Assembly: GCA_004553495.1 (NCBI GenBank)
Contig: SFLE01000003.1
Span: 1-64,000 of the forward strand
Source of the DNA: Clostridiales bacterium
GTDB taxonomy: Bacteria; Bacillota; Clostridia; Oscillospirales; Oscillospiraceae
Direction of reading: 5' to 3'
Length of the DNA stretch: 64,000 nucleotides
Under the pieces are notes generated by a model. It made no database searches. It was not told the origin of the DNA and saw only the letters and a list, made by a program, of their open reading frames with translations. Positions 1 to 8,130 of the stretch are shown here, piece by piece (position 1 is the first letter of the stretch; each line of letters opens with the position of its first letter). Position numbers and translations under genes: made by a program.

Positions 1-1008
1 TTCTGGTCGACCTTGAAGGAGGTGATGACCTCGAGCAGAGACATGGAGGAGGATATAGCTGCGATAAAGACGAGTGCGTAGAACAGGAAGCCCATGATGT
101 TGCCGATGTAACCCATCTGGTCGAATACCATCTGCATGGAACGGAACAGGAGTCCCGGGCCGGAGCTGGTCTCGCCGCCGAGGAATGCATAGCATGCGGG
201 CATAACGATCATACCTGCCATGATAGCAACGAGGGTATCGCAGATAACAACGATAACTGCGTTCTTCTGAACGCTCTCCTGCTTCTGCAGATAGGAGCCG
301 TAGGTGATCATAGCGCCCATGCCGAGGGACAGGGAGAAGAACATCTGACCTGCCGCAGTCTTGAGAACATCGAGGAAATTGTCCTTCAGAGGCTCAAGGT
401 TCCAGCCGAACATGAACTTGTAGCCGCCGCCTGCGCCGGGCTGGCATGCAACATAGATGATGACGATGAGAAGCATTACGAACAGAGCGGGCATACCGAT
501 CTTGCAGAACTTCTCGATGCCGCCGTCGAGACCGGCCGCAACAATTACGGTGTTCAGTGCGATGAATATTGCGGTCCAGAGGACCATCTGACCGCCGTTG
601 CAGATGAACTGACCGAAGAACTGGCTCATGTCAGTTACGCCGCCCCAGGTGTTCCAACCGAAGATAGCAGTCAGGTAGCTGAGCCATGCCGCCGAGGACG
701 AAGTAGAAGCAGAGGACCAGAAACGGGCAGAGGACTGCCATGTAGCCGAGCCAGGTGAACTTCTTGCTGAGCTTACGGTAAGCTGCAACAGGGCTCATGC
801 CGGTCTTACGACCGATAACGAATTCGCCGACCATAACGGCGAGACCAACGAATACCGCAAGAGCGAGGTAAACGAGCAGGAAGGCGAAGCCGCCGCTCTT
901 ACCCATCTTGTACGGGAAGCCCCAAATGTTGCCCAGACCGACTGCGGAACCGATAGCAGCCATCAGGAAACCAAAGTTGGAGCCAAATGATACGCGATTG
1001 TTTTCCAT
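1..1008 (-). pseudogene. Frameshifted sodium:neurotransmitter symporter (SNF family), 3' end outside window
   Basis: The gene starts at 1008 (RBS AGGAGAG) with the SNF signature AIGSAVGLGNIWGFPY and reads in one frame to about 684, ending that frame in GGMAQLPDCYLRL. From about 683 the family sequence continues in another frame (LSYLTAIFGWNTWGG, later QPGAGGGYKFMFGWNLEPL and FFSLSLGMGAMITYGSYL) and stays open to position 1. The shift equals one extra base or two missing bases near 681-687. SNF proteins are Na+-coupled amino-acid or amine transporters with 11-12 membrane segments. An intact paralogue lies at 17250-18596. The rest of the protein is well conserved with no further stop, so either a very recent mutation or an assembly error is possible. 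Confidence 0.8.
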
Positions 1009-1443
1009 AACTTTCTCTCCTTTAATTAAATGCTTTCGCTGTGGACAATTCTATCTGTTAAAAATTTGATTACAATAGTTTTCAGTCGATATTAACTTCA
1101 TCTTAACACGCATTAACGATGTCTTTACACAAACTTATACGCAAAACCTTGATTTTGGTAATAGTTTATTCACAAACTGGCTCAAATAGTGCCGAAAAAG
1201 CCCCTCAAGATGGACAAATTATTAACATTCAAGAAATAATCGCGTTAATTTTCTTTGCAGGCAGGTAAATTGCGGCAGAGCTTCCAGTCATAAATGTGGT
1301 TAATACCAGTATTAAAAACTTGCGTAGGCGCAGGGGAAATGTATATGGAAAATGCAATGCGTTTTAAAAGCAAATGGGCAATCATACATATAAAATATTA
1401 AACCTCCCGCCGCAGGAGCGGAGGGAGGTGTAGCTGTTCAATT
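1009..1443. other. Intergenic region between SNF gene and amidohydrolase
   Basis: This 435-bp gap is AT-rich. It holds the minus-strand leader and presumably the promoter of the SNF gene (a weak TTGTAA-N16-TAGAAT candidate on the minus strand around 1045-1075) and, at the other end, the terminator of the amidohydrolase gene. No ORF with a ribosome binding site was seen. Confidence 0.5.
1391..1429 (-). terminator. Intrinsic terminator of amidohydrolase gene
   Basis: On the minus strand CCTCCCTCCGC-TCCT-GCGGCGGGAGG forms a GC-rich hairpin followed by TTTAATATTTT, 15 bp after the stop codon. The T-tract is interrupted, so strength is moderate. Confidence 0.6.
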
Positions 1444-2721
1444 TTACAAATGCTTGTCGAGCTCCTGCTCAACATAGTCAAATTTCTTGACCGTGGGTTT
1501 TTCTATCACTTTGCCGCGCATTACTACCATCTCCGGCGAGCGAAGTGCGGTGAGATCCTCAAGGGGATCGCCGCGCGTGACCAGAAGGTCAGCCGACTTT
1601 CCGACCTCAACGCTGCCGGTCTCACCGTCTATGCCGGCGATGCGCGCGTTCACGAGGGTCGCCGTGTGCAGGGCAAAGGCGTTTGTGACGCCTACATACT
1701 TCTTAAAGTACACCAGCTCGCGCCACATATCGTAGTGAGTGACGAACGGGCAGGCAGTATCCGTACCCAAGCCGACGGGAATGCCGTTTTCCAGCGCCTT
1801 TTTCGCGCAGTCGATTATGCCCTCGAGCACGACCTCGCCGTTAAACTTGGAAAGCGGCGTTGTATGGGCGATCTCCATCGGGAATTTCGCGCAGGGTATC
1901 GCGGGAGAAATGGTGCATATCTGGGCGGCTCCGCGGCTTTTATACAGCTCTATGTGCTCGCGGCTTGCCGCCGCGCCGTGCTCTATCGTGTCAACGCCGT
2001 TTGCAAGCGCTTTCGTCATGCCTTCGGGACTTTCCACATGGGCAGCAACCTTCAGCCCAAGCCGGTGCGCCTCGTCGCAGCACGCCTTTATGAGCTCCGG
2101 CGGCATTTTAAGCTCGCCCGGCTCGCCCTTTACCTTCGCATCGAGAACGCCGCCCGTTACCATTATCTTTATAAGGTCGGGCTTATCGCGTGCAATAAGA
2201 TCGACATACTTAACGCAGTCATCTTCGTTCGTTGCCTCATATGCCAGAACTCCCGCCATATGTCCGCCGGGCACCGACACCGCCTCGTTTGACGCGAGTA
2301 TCCTCGGTCCGAGCCGTTTTCCTGCGTTTATGTCGTCGCGTATGCGCGAATCGGTGTTTCTCAGACCGCCCACGGTGCGGATGGTGGTAACGCCGCTGAG
2401 AAGCTCGGTGCGGGCAAATTTATAGCACAAGGCATAAACGACGCTGCGGGTAATTATATTTGACATAAGGAAGTTTACGGACTTGGCATTCTGCTTTTTG
2501 GTGTAGCTCGGCATTCCCGAGCCGGGCAGATGAACATGCATATTGATAAGTCCGGGCATGAGGTACGCTCCGCCGAGGTCATAGGTTTTCACATTGCCGA
2601 AGCTTCCCGCATCGCTCTCAACGGCGGCAATGCGCCCGTTTTCAACGAGCACCGCTGCCGGACGCGCCTGCATATTCTCGGTGCCGTCAAGCAGCATGGC
2701 GTTTGTCAGGGCGTATTTCAT
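1444..2721 (-). CDS. Amidohydrolase family protein (imidazolonepropionase/prolidase-like)
   Basis: 425 aa, metal-dependent hydrolase of the amidohydrolase superfamily (COG1228 type). Visible metal-site residues: HVH at 62-64, Lys185 in KIMVTGG (probably carbamylated bridging lysine), His228 in AAHVESPEG, His248 in TIEHG and Asp321 in GLGTDTACPF. The N-terminal and C-terminal strands (VLVENGRIAAVES; SADLLVTRGDPLEDL) form the usual composite beta-sandwich. A GGGAGGA ribosome binding site precedes the ATG. Substrates of this subgroup include dipeptides, imidazolone and cyclic amides, and the exact one cannot be read from sequence. It lies alone between its own terminator and the divergent or downstream gntR region, so it may be monocistronic. 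No signal peptide, so cytoplasmic. Confidence 0.85.
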   Translation of the reverse strand: MKYALTNAMLLDGTENMQARPAAVLVENGRIAAVESDAGSFGNVKTYDLGGAYLMPGLINMHVHLPGSGMPSYTKKQNAKSVNFLMSNIITRSVVYALCYKFARTELLSGVTTIRTVGGLRNTDSRIRDDINAGKRLGPRILASNEAVSVPGGHMAGVLAYEATNEDDCVKYVDLIARDKPDLIKIMVTGGVLDAKVKGEPGELKMPPELIKACCDEAHRLGLKVAAHVESPEGMTKALANGVDTIEHGAAASREHIELYKSRGAAQICTISPAIPCAKFPMEIAHTTPLSKFNGEVVLEGIIDCAKKALENGIPVGLGTDTACPFVTHYDMWRELVYFKKYVGVTNAFALHTATLVNARIAGIDGETGSVEVGKSADLLVTRGDPLEDLTALRSPEMVVMRGKVIEKPTVKKFDYVEQELDKHL

Positions 2722-2864
2722 ATTCGGTCCTCCCTACACTAATAATATGGTGTATTATATCCCCTCCGAGTCCGTCATTCAAGCGTTACTGAATTAACTA
2801 TCAAACGCTTGGCCGTTCAGCGCGTTAACGGCTTTGGAGCAGACTTAAATCCACCGTCACTATG

Positions 2865-2892
2865 AAAAAAACCGCCCTATTGGGCGGTTTTT
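2865..2892 (-). terminator. Bidirectional intrinsic terminator after gntR
   Basis: ACCGCCC-tatt-GGGCGGT flanked by six A on one side and five T on the other. It directly follows the stop codon of the GntR gene on the minus strand. Confidence 0.85.
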
Positions 2893-2893
2893 G

Positions 2894-3610
2894 TTACTTT
2901 TTCGTAAGATCGAGCAGATTATATCTCTCGATGCCGGAGCGGGAGACTCCGAGGTGGCGGCGTATCGCGGCGGCTGCCATGTCCCTGTCGCCGAACTTGA
3001 GAATATCGCAGAGAAACACATGGTCGGTGTCGATGGTGTCATAAAACCCCTCGGGACGCGAGAACAGCAGATAGCTGCGGCAGCGGAACAGCCGGTATTT
3101 CATCTGATCGTAAATATCGGTTATCAGACTGTTTCCCGATGCCTTTACAACGCCGAAATGGAACGCGATCTCCTGCTCAAGAAGCTTTTTGAACACAAAG
3201 TCCTTGCCCTTATGGAACGCCTCGTCGTATGTCGCCTGAAGATTATGCGCCATCGCATACAGCTCGTCGAGCTGCTCGGGGGTTATGTTCAGCGCGGCTT
3301 CACCGGCGGCATACGCCTCTATCATCTGCGTAAAATCGCAGATCTCGTCGTATTCCTTTTTGTCGAACTCGGTTACATAGTAGCGGCTGTTCTGTATCCT
3401 GATATAGTTATTTGACGCCAGCTTTTCGAGCGCAGCCTTGACCGGCGAGCGGCTTATGCCGAGCTCCTGCGCGATGCTGCTTTCGCTCACACGGCTGCCT
3501 GGAAGCAGCGAGAAGCTGATTATTTCCTGCAATATGAGCTCATGCACCACATCGTTGAGCGGCATGAACGGATTTTCCCTGCGGATCTTTTCAAACTGTT
3601 TGCAATCCAT
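2894..3610 (-). CDS. GntR-family transcriptional regulator, FCD (FadR) subfamily
   Basis: 238 aa. An N-terminal winged helix (about residues 15-80; [21 protein letters not shown] is the recognition-helix region) is followed by an all-helical FCD ligand-binding domain (about 85-230). FCD metal-site candidates are visible: E-x-x-FH in [19 protein letters not shown] and IRRHLGVS. Proteins of this family usually sense organic acids or sugar acids and repress a neighbouring catabolic or transport gene. Here the neighbouring amidohydrolase lies downstream behind a terminator, so a regulatory link is only a guess. GGGAG eight bases before ATG supports the start at 3610. Confidence 0.85.
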   Translation of the reverse strand: MDCKQFEKIRRENPFMPLNDVVHELILQEIISFSLLPGSRVSESSIAQELGISRSPVKAALEKLASNNYIRIQNSRYYVTEFDKKEYDEICDFTQMIEAYAAGEAALNITPEQLDELYAMAHNLQATYDEAFHKGKDFVFKKLLEQEIAFHFGVVKASGNSLITDIYDQMKYRLFRCRSYLLFSRPEGFYDTIDTDHVFLCDILKFGDRDMAAAAIRRHLGVSRSGIERYNLLDLTKK

Positions 3611-3702
3611 GAGTTCAACTCCCTGTCATTTGTGTTATTTAAAAAGGATAACATAAACCGCGCTCGGATGCAAACCAAAAAACGGCGAAACGGCGCGGGG
3701 TG

Positions 3703-4659
3703 TCAGCGCAGAAAATGCCGGTGCAGCATTTCGAGCGCGGGCAGAAGGTGCTCCGGCGCGACCGTGAGCGTGCAAACGCCGGTGGTGCACTGCGCGTCGG
3801 AAACGAGTATGTCGCTGTGGGCGAGCATCGCCGCAGCCTCGGCGAGCATATCGGCGTTTGCGCCCTTACCGACTATGCTGACCGTGTTTTTGACCTTGTC
3901 GCGCGTTACGCCGCACACATCGGGGCGGTGCGTAAAATGCGCCAGCACCGTGCCCTCGCGCTTTACGAAGCTTGACAGCAGCGTCACCTCGACCCCATGG
4001 CGCATAGCAGCCTCAACGCTGCGCGAGTGGAGCACCTGCGAACCGCCGAGCGACAGCCGCAGCATATCCGCATAGTCTATCTCGTCGAGCTTCCTCGCGC
4101 CGGTGACAAGGCGCGGGTCGGCGGTGTAAACCCCGTCAACATCCGAGTATATCTCGCATTCGTCCGCACCGAGAGCTGCGGCAAGCTCCACCGCCGTCGT
4201 GTCCGAGCCGCCGCGCCCGAGCGTTGTGAGATCGTCGTTTTCGTTTACCCCCTGAAAGCCTGCGACTACGACGACCTTTCCCGCATTGAGCTCGGAAACG
4301 ATCCTGCGCGTGTCTATGCCGAGTATCGCCGCGCCGCCGTGACGGGTATCGGTGCGTATGCCCGCCTGCCTTCCGGACAGCGAAACGCTGTCGAGCCCAA
4401 GCGCGCCGAGCTGCATCGCCATGAGCGCAGCCGAAGCGAGCTCGCCGGTGCCGAGCAGCGCGTCAAGCTCCCGCGTGCACGGCATGGGATCTATCTCAAG
4501 CGCCGTTTTTATAAGCTCATCCGTTGTGCCGCCGCGGGCGGACACCACAACTACCACCTGCGCCTTCCCGCGCGCACGCTCCGCGGCTATTCCGGCAGCA
4601 CGCCTGAGCCGCTGCGCGTCAGCCAGCGAGCTGCCCCCGAATTTTTGTATTACAAGCAT
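3703..4659 (-). CDS. Aspartate kinase, short form with a single ACT-sized regulatory region
   Basis: 318 aa from the ATG at 4659, which has GGGTGA six bases upstream and gives the normal N-terminus MLVIQKFGGSS. Catalyses ATP-dependent phosphorylation of L-aspartate, the first step to lysine, threonine and methionine. Kinase motifs are complete: KFGGSS, SARGGTT, LGTGELASAALM, GRGGSDTTA and YSDVDGVYTADPR (about residues 1-240). Aspartokinases are normally about 400 aa with two ACT domains; here only about 75 residues follow the kinase (VTRDKVKNTVSIVGKGAN... to the C-terminus), enough for one ACT domain. The stop codon is clean, so this looks like a real deletion in an otherwise intact enzyme. 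Feedback control by lysine or threonine may be altered. It follows an ACT-domain gene on the same strand. Confidence 0.88.
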   Translation of the reverse strand: MLVIQKFGGSSLADAQRLRRAAGIAAERARGKAQVVVVVSARGGTTDELIKTALEIDPMPCTRELDALLGTGELASAALMAMQLGALGLDSVSLSGRQAGIRTDTRHGGAAILGIDTRRIVSELNAGKVVVVAGFQGVNENDDLTTLGRGGSDTTAVELAAALGADECEIYSDVDGVYTADPRLVTGARKLDEIDYADMLRLSLGGSQVLHSRSVEAAMRHGVEVTLLSSFVKREGTVLAHFTHRPDVCGVTRDKVKNTVSIVGKGANADMLAEAAAMLAHSDILVSDAQCTTGVCTLTVAPEHLLPALEMLHRHFLR

Positions 4660-4671
4660 TTCATCACCCAA

Positions 4672-4703
4672 ATAAAAAGAAGTAGGGTTTGCTACCCTAC
4701 TTC
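4672..4703 (-). terminator. Terminator or attenuator hairpin between the ACT-protein gene and ask
   Basis: A perfect 10-bp stem (GAAGTAGGGT / ACCCTACTTC, 5-nt loop) followed on the minus strand by TTTTTATTT. The T-tract runs into the ribosome binding site of ask, whose ATG is only 13 bp further. Either it ends the ACT-protein transcript with internal read-through, or it is an attenuator for ask. Confidence 0.75.
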
Positions 4704-4720
4704 ATTCTATTCAGAAGCGT

Positions 4721-5164
4721 TCAGCCTGCCATAAGCTCAACTCCGACTACCCCCGGAAGGGAGGTGAGCCGCGCCATTAGCTCATCGGTGCTCCGCGTGA
4801 GATTTTCCGGCGCGATCGAGATCGTCACGAGCGCAACTCCGTTTGCCGGTATCGACTGATTTATCGTGAGTATATTTGCGCCCGACTCGGTAAAAATAGA
4901 CAGTAAGGAGGCAAGCTTGCCGGGCTTATCGTGCAGCTTTATGTGGAAAGTCATTATTGCGTCGCGCTTCATGTCGCGGAAAGGAGCAATGCAGTCCTTG
5001 TACTTGTAAAACGCGCTCCGGCTGAGGTCAACGCGCTCGACCGCTTCCGCAACGGTGCGCGCTTCGCCCGTTTCGAGCAGCGCCTTGGCTTCGGTCACCT
5101 TGACGAAAACCTCGGGCAGCGCCGTTGCCTCGACGAGATAGTATTTGGGTTTTGCACCTGACAT
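4721..5164 (-). CDS. ACT domain-containing protein, PheB/UPF0735 type
   Basis: 147 aa from the ATG at 5164 (RBS AGGAGGC, spacing about 7). The N-terminal half is a helix-turn-helix-like segment (VTEAKALLETGEARTVAEAVERVDLSRSAFYKYKD), the C-terminal half an ACT domain (HIKLHDKPGKLASLLSIFTESGANILTINQ). Proteins with this layout (PheB-like) are usually encoded next to homoserine dehydrogenase, aspartokinase or prephenate dehydratase genes and are thought to be amino-acid-responsive regulators. Here it precedes ask on the same strand, separated by a hairpin. Because the adjacent aspartokinase lacks one ACT domain, a regulatory partnership is an attractive but untested idea. Confidence 0.85.
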   Translation of the reverse strand: MSGAKPKYYLVEATALPEVFVKVTEAKALLETGEARTVAEAVERVDLSRSAFYKYKDCIAPFRDMKRDAIMTFHIKLHDKPGKLASLLSIFTESGANILTINQSIPANGVALVTISIAPENLTRSTDELMARLTSLPGVVGVELMAG

Positions 5165-5275
5165 TTTTAAGCCTCCTGTCTGCAACACGATGACATTTGT
5201 TTGCGTATTACGGATTTTATCACATTGCCCCGCTTATATCAATAGCATTACGAAAATTTTTGGAGGGAAAACAAT

Positions 5276-5707
5276 ATGCTGCTGGGAATAATTCTGAGCA
5301 TCGTCGCGGGAATGGCGATGAGCGTTCAGGGCGTTATGAACACGCGTTTGGGAGAGGGGATAGGGAACACCGAGGCAAATGCCTTCGTTCAGGCCACCGC
5401 GCTCGTCATGGCGCTTATAGTGCTGCTGTTCTGGCGGCAGGGCAGCTTTACGCAGCTCGGTCAGGTCAACAAGCTGTATTGGCTCGGCGGCGTTCTGGGT
5501 ATAGTCATAACGCTCGCCGTCATGCTCGGCATAAAAAGCCTCGGAACAACGCTTGCCATATCCGTAATACTCATATCTCAGCTCCTTGTCGCCGCGCTTA
5601 TAGACGCGTTCGGGCTCATGGGCAGCGAGAAGGTGGCGTTCGGCTGGAACAAATATGTGGGGCTCGCGCTTATGACCGGAGGCATGCTGGTGTTTAAATT
5701 TCGTTAA
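5276..5707 (+). CDS. DMT-superfamily YdcZ (DUF606) membrane protein
   Basis: 143 aa with about five predicted transmembrane helices and short loops. The sequence GVMNTRLGEGIGNTEANAFVQ near residues 19-40 and the repeated small-residue helices are typical of the YdcZ/transporter family-2 half-size proteins, which often work as pairs in drug/metabolite export. GGAGGG lies 9 bases before the ATG. It stands alone, divergent from the ACT-protein gene. Substrate unknown. Confidence 0.75.
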   Translation: MLLGIILSIVAGMAMSVQGVMNTRLGEGIGNTEANAFVQATALVMALIVLLFWRQGSFTQLGQVNKLYWLGGVLGIVITLAVMLGIKSLGTTLAISVILISQLLVAALIDAFGLMGSEKVAFGWNKYVGLALMTGGMLVFKFR

Positions 5708-5789
5708 GACTAAAATTTGGGACTTGAATATATATTCAGTATATGCTAATATGTAGCCGTAGCAAATTTGGCGTATATGGAGCGAAAAA

Positions 5790-6017
5790 GTGGAAAGGCA
5801 TCCGATATTCAAAAAATCCATAGCAGATGCGCGCGCCGCCGGAGTGCGGGACAGCCGCCATTTCCTGGCGATGTACAGAGCGTATCTGCACGGCGCGTCG
5901 GAAGCGGCGGGAGCGCAATATGACAGCGAGCAGGCACACAGCTTTAGGCTTACGGTGGCTGCTATGGTATTTGCACTCCTAAGCTGGGCTGTAACTATGT
6001 ATTTTGTTTTCAAGTGA
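5790..6017 (+). CDS. Hypothetical small protein with C-terminal membrane helix
   Basis: 75 aa starting at a GTG (5790) with GGAG seven bases upstream. The first 50 residues are polar and contain a helix rich in Arg, Ala and His; residues about 53-73 form one hydrophobic segment ending in FVFK. I do not recognise a family. It is followed by its own terminator, and its position just before spo0A is not the usual clostridial spoIVB context. Coding assignment rests on the RBS, the membrane segment and the terminator. Confidence 0.5.
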   Translation: MERHPIFKKSIADARAAGVRDSRHFLAMYRAYLHGASEAAGAQYDSEQAHSFRLTVAAMVFALLSWAVTMYFVFK

Positions 6018-6041
6018 GTCCTCCGGCGGGCTGACTGACCC

Positions 6042-6070
6042 ACCCTGTATTCTATACGGGGTATTTTTTA
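6042..6070 (+). terminator. Intrinsic terminator after the 75-aa gene
   Basis: ACCCTGTA-ttcta-TACGGGGT (one G:U pair) followed by ATTTTTTTA, 25 bp after the stop codon. Confidence 0.7.
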
Positions 6071-6079
6071 CGCCAACTA

Positions 6080-6180
6080 TTCGACAATTTATTACATAGT
6101 TGGGATAAAAATGACGCTTTTCCATCTTATTCGCTATGCAGCAGTCGAATTATGTCAACAAAAATTCAAATCTCTCGACA
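6080..6180 (+). promoter_or_regulatory. Candidate 0A boxes upstream of spo0A
   Basis: The Spo0A box is TGNCGAA. A perfect copy occurs in reverse orientation at 6080-6086 (TTCGACA), with near matches at 6143-6149 (AGTCGAA) and 6174-6180 (CTCGACA reversed). Clustering of three within 100 bp ahead of spo0A suggests autoregulation, as known for Bacillus. This is inferred from motif matching only. Confidence 0.45.
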
Positions 6181-6294
6181 TAATTTGCGCGCCAAAACAT
6201 TTCGGATATGGTAAGTTTATACCACAAAAGCGGCTGTTTTGCTTAAAAAGGTACGGACAGCGCTGTTCATGCAACTTACTGGAGGAAAATAGTT

Positions 6295-7068
6295 ATGGAA
6301 ACCAAGACACGCGTTCTGATCGCGGACATCGACGAAGACTTTCGACGATTGCTCGCAGACATTCTGTCACAGGAGGAGGACATGGAGTGCATCGGAGGCA
6401 CCGACAACGGAGTTGACGCTCTGGCGATAACGGCGGAGCAGAAGCCGGATGTCATAGTCATGGATCTTGTGCTGCTCAAGCTCGACGGCATTGAGGTGCT
6501 TAGCCGTCTGCCTGAGGCATGCGCCGATACGAAGGCGATAGTGGTCACAAATCTCTATCGCGGCGAGATCGTGCGCCAGTGCACATCGCTCGGAGCAGCA
6601 TATTTTATGCCCGAGCCTTGCGATGTGAACCTGCTGCTTGACAGAGTTCGCCAGATCAGCTCGTTTCATCAGGAGGTGCCAGCAGTTCAGCCGCGCACGA
6701 ACGATGCAAATCTTGAGGCTCTCGTCACGGAGATAATCCATGAGATCGGTGTGCCCGCGCATATCAAGGGCTATCAGTACCTGCGCGAGGCGATAATACT
6801 TACGATAAACGACATGGATATAATAAATGCCGTGACCAAAGTGCTCTATCCCGAGGTAGCCAAGAAATTCGGCACAACTCCGTCGCGCGTAGAGAGGGCG
6901 ATCCGCCATGCAATTGAGGTAGCATGGGATCGCGGCGACATTGAGGTGCTGCAAAAGTTCTTCGGCTACACAGTGTCGAATATCAAGGGCAAGCCGACAA
7001 ACAGCGAATTCATCGCAATGATCGCCGACTGTCTTTCCCTGCGTCAGAAACAGGGCGTAATGCGGTAA
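6295..7068 (+). CDS. spo0A: Spo0A-like sporulation response regulator with altered receiver
   Basis: 257 aa. The C-terminal DNA-binding domain is unmistakable: [39 protein letters not shown] and [20 protein letters not shown]. The N-terminal receiver (1-120) keeps Asp57 (VMD) and Thr85, but the second Asp of the acidic pair is Ile12 (ADIDED instead of ADDN), the usual MP after the phospho-Asp region is LL (DLVLLKLDG), and the invariant Lys before Pro is Glu107 (MPEPCD instead of LKPFD). Spo0A is the master regulator of sporulation entry and post-exponential genes. The preserved output domain with an eroded phosphorylation pocket suggests a modified activation mode. RBS GGAGGAAA precedes the ATG. 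Confidence 0.93.
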   Translation: METKTRVLIADIDEDFRRLLADILSQEEDMECIGGTDNGVDALAITAEQKPDVIVMDLVLLKLDGIEVLSRLPEACADTKAIVVTNLYRGEIVRQCTSLGAAYFMPEPCDVNLLLDRVRQISSFHQEVPAVQPRTNDANLEALVTEIIHEIGVPAHIKGYQYLREAIILTINDMDIINAVTKVLYPEVAKKFGTTPSRVERAIRHAIEVAWDRGDIEVLQKFFGYTVSNIKGKPTNSEFIAMIADCLSLRQKQGVMR

Positions 7069-7183
7069 AAATACAGACGGATCAAGAATTTGCAGCATGA
7101 AACAATGTGGTATAAACCCGATAAACTTTTAAAGATCCCTGTAATAATCCCGCATCAGCGCTATAAACTGTTTTAGCGCGCAG

Positions 7184-7224
7184 AAAAATACCGGCAGCAC
7201 GCAAAGTGCTGTCGGTATTTTTTT
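7184..7224 (+). terminator. Strong bidirectional terminator
   Basis: AAAATACCGGCAGCAC / GTGCTGTCGGTATTTT hairpin with GCAAA loop and long A and T flanks. It lies 116 bp after spo0A and can also end transcripts coming from the minus strand. Confidence 0.85.
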
Positions 7225-7298
7225 ATGTTCTGTAAGAACGCAATTTTTCGCCCAAAACGGAAAACATCCTGCAAAAGAGTTTTTGCCTGTGGCAATAG

Positions 7299-7520
7299 CT
7301 ACAAAGCGTATTCGGCTGCTGTATAAAGCGCGCTCAGCCGGTTCCACAGCGAAAGTGAGGGCGCGCTCATCGCCGAAAGATCGCTGACCGCCTGCGACAG
7401 CCAGTCGTAGTCGGGGTAGGCGAGCGGGGAGAATACCACCGCCGCGGTATAGGATATAAGACTTACCGTTCCAAGCAGGCACAGCCAGCGGCTGAGTCCG
7501 CGTTTTTTCTCGCTATTCAT
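7299..7520 (-). pseudogene. C-terminally truncated DUF998-type membrane protein
   Basis: 73 aa from an ATG at 7520 with AGGAG upstream. The sequence has the DUF998 N-terminus: a first membrane helix (LCLLGTVSLISYTAAVVFSPL) followed by YDWLSQAVSDLSA, the family hallmark. DUF998 proteins are about 200 aa with six membrane helices; this one stops after the second conserved block and nothing recognisable follows before the terminator at 7184-7224. It overlaps the 3' end of the TetR remnant by 8 bp. Most likely a gene remnant. Confidence 0.65.
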
Positions 7521-8112
7521 GGTTTGACTCCTGAACATTGTATGTTCCGAAAAACAGCCGTACATGCTCATCGAGCCTTTTAAGGCACTCGCTTTCGCGC
7601 TCGGGCTGACGGTCGCATATGCCGATGAGCAGCAGAACGGGCGAGGTGTACATCATTGCAAGCGTTTTCGCATCGTGTTCTTTTATAACGCCCGCGTTTA
7701 TGAGCCCCTCGAATATGCCGACATGGTAATCAACGAGCCGGTCGACATACCGGCGGGTGTACATTTCCGAAAGCTCGGGGCTGCGAAACTGCTCGATCGT
7801 GAGCATTTTGCGCAGGCTGCTTACAGCCTCGTCATGCAGCGAATACAGGAATATCTGCCGCACCTTTTCGCACAGCGCATCATCTGTTATGCCGAGAAAA
7901 ACGCTCCCGTCGAGCTCGGAGTTTCCGACATGAACGGAAAGCGTGCTCGTAAAGCTGTCATACCGCTGAGCGGTTTCGTCTATGATAGCGGCAAATATCG
8001 CCTGCTTGCTCGCGAAGTGGTTGTACAGCGACGGAGCCTTTATGCCTACCGCCTTAGCTATCTGCCCGACGCTGACGGAGTCGTAGCCATATGCGGAAAA
8101 AATCCGCCCCTG
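7513..8112 (-). pseudogene. 5'-truncated TetR-family regulator
   Basis: An open frame of 199 codons encodes a TetR HTH (FSAYGYDSVSVGQIAKAVGI and PSLYNHFASKQAIFAAII) and a full ligand domain ending ...NVQESNHE. It has no ATG, GTG or TTG before the HTH: upstream of residue 1 is an in-frame TGA at 8113-8115, inside the terminator of the next gene. The first usable start (GTG, 7863) would remove the whole DNA-binding domain. Helix 1 and the promoter seem to have been deleted. Together with the cut DUF998 gene this is a decayed TetR-target pair. Confidence 0.65.
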
Positions 8113-8123
8113 TCAAGAGGCGG
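8097..8123 (-). terminator. Intrinsic terminator of TetR gene 8131-8712
   Basis: CCGCCTC-ttgaca-GGGGCGG followed by ATTTTTT on the minus strand, 8 bp after the stop codon. Confidence 0.8.
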
Positions 8124-8130
8124 AGCCATA

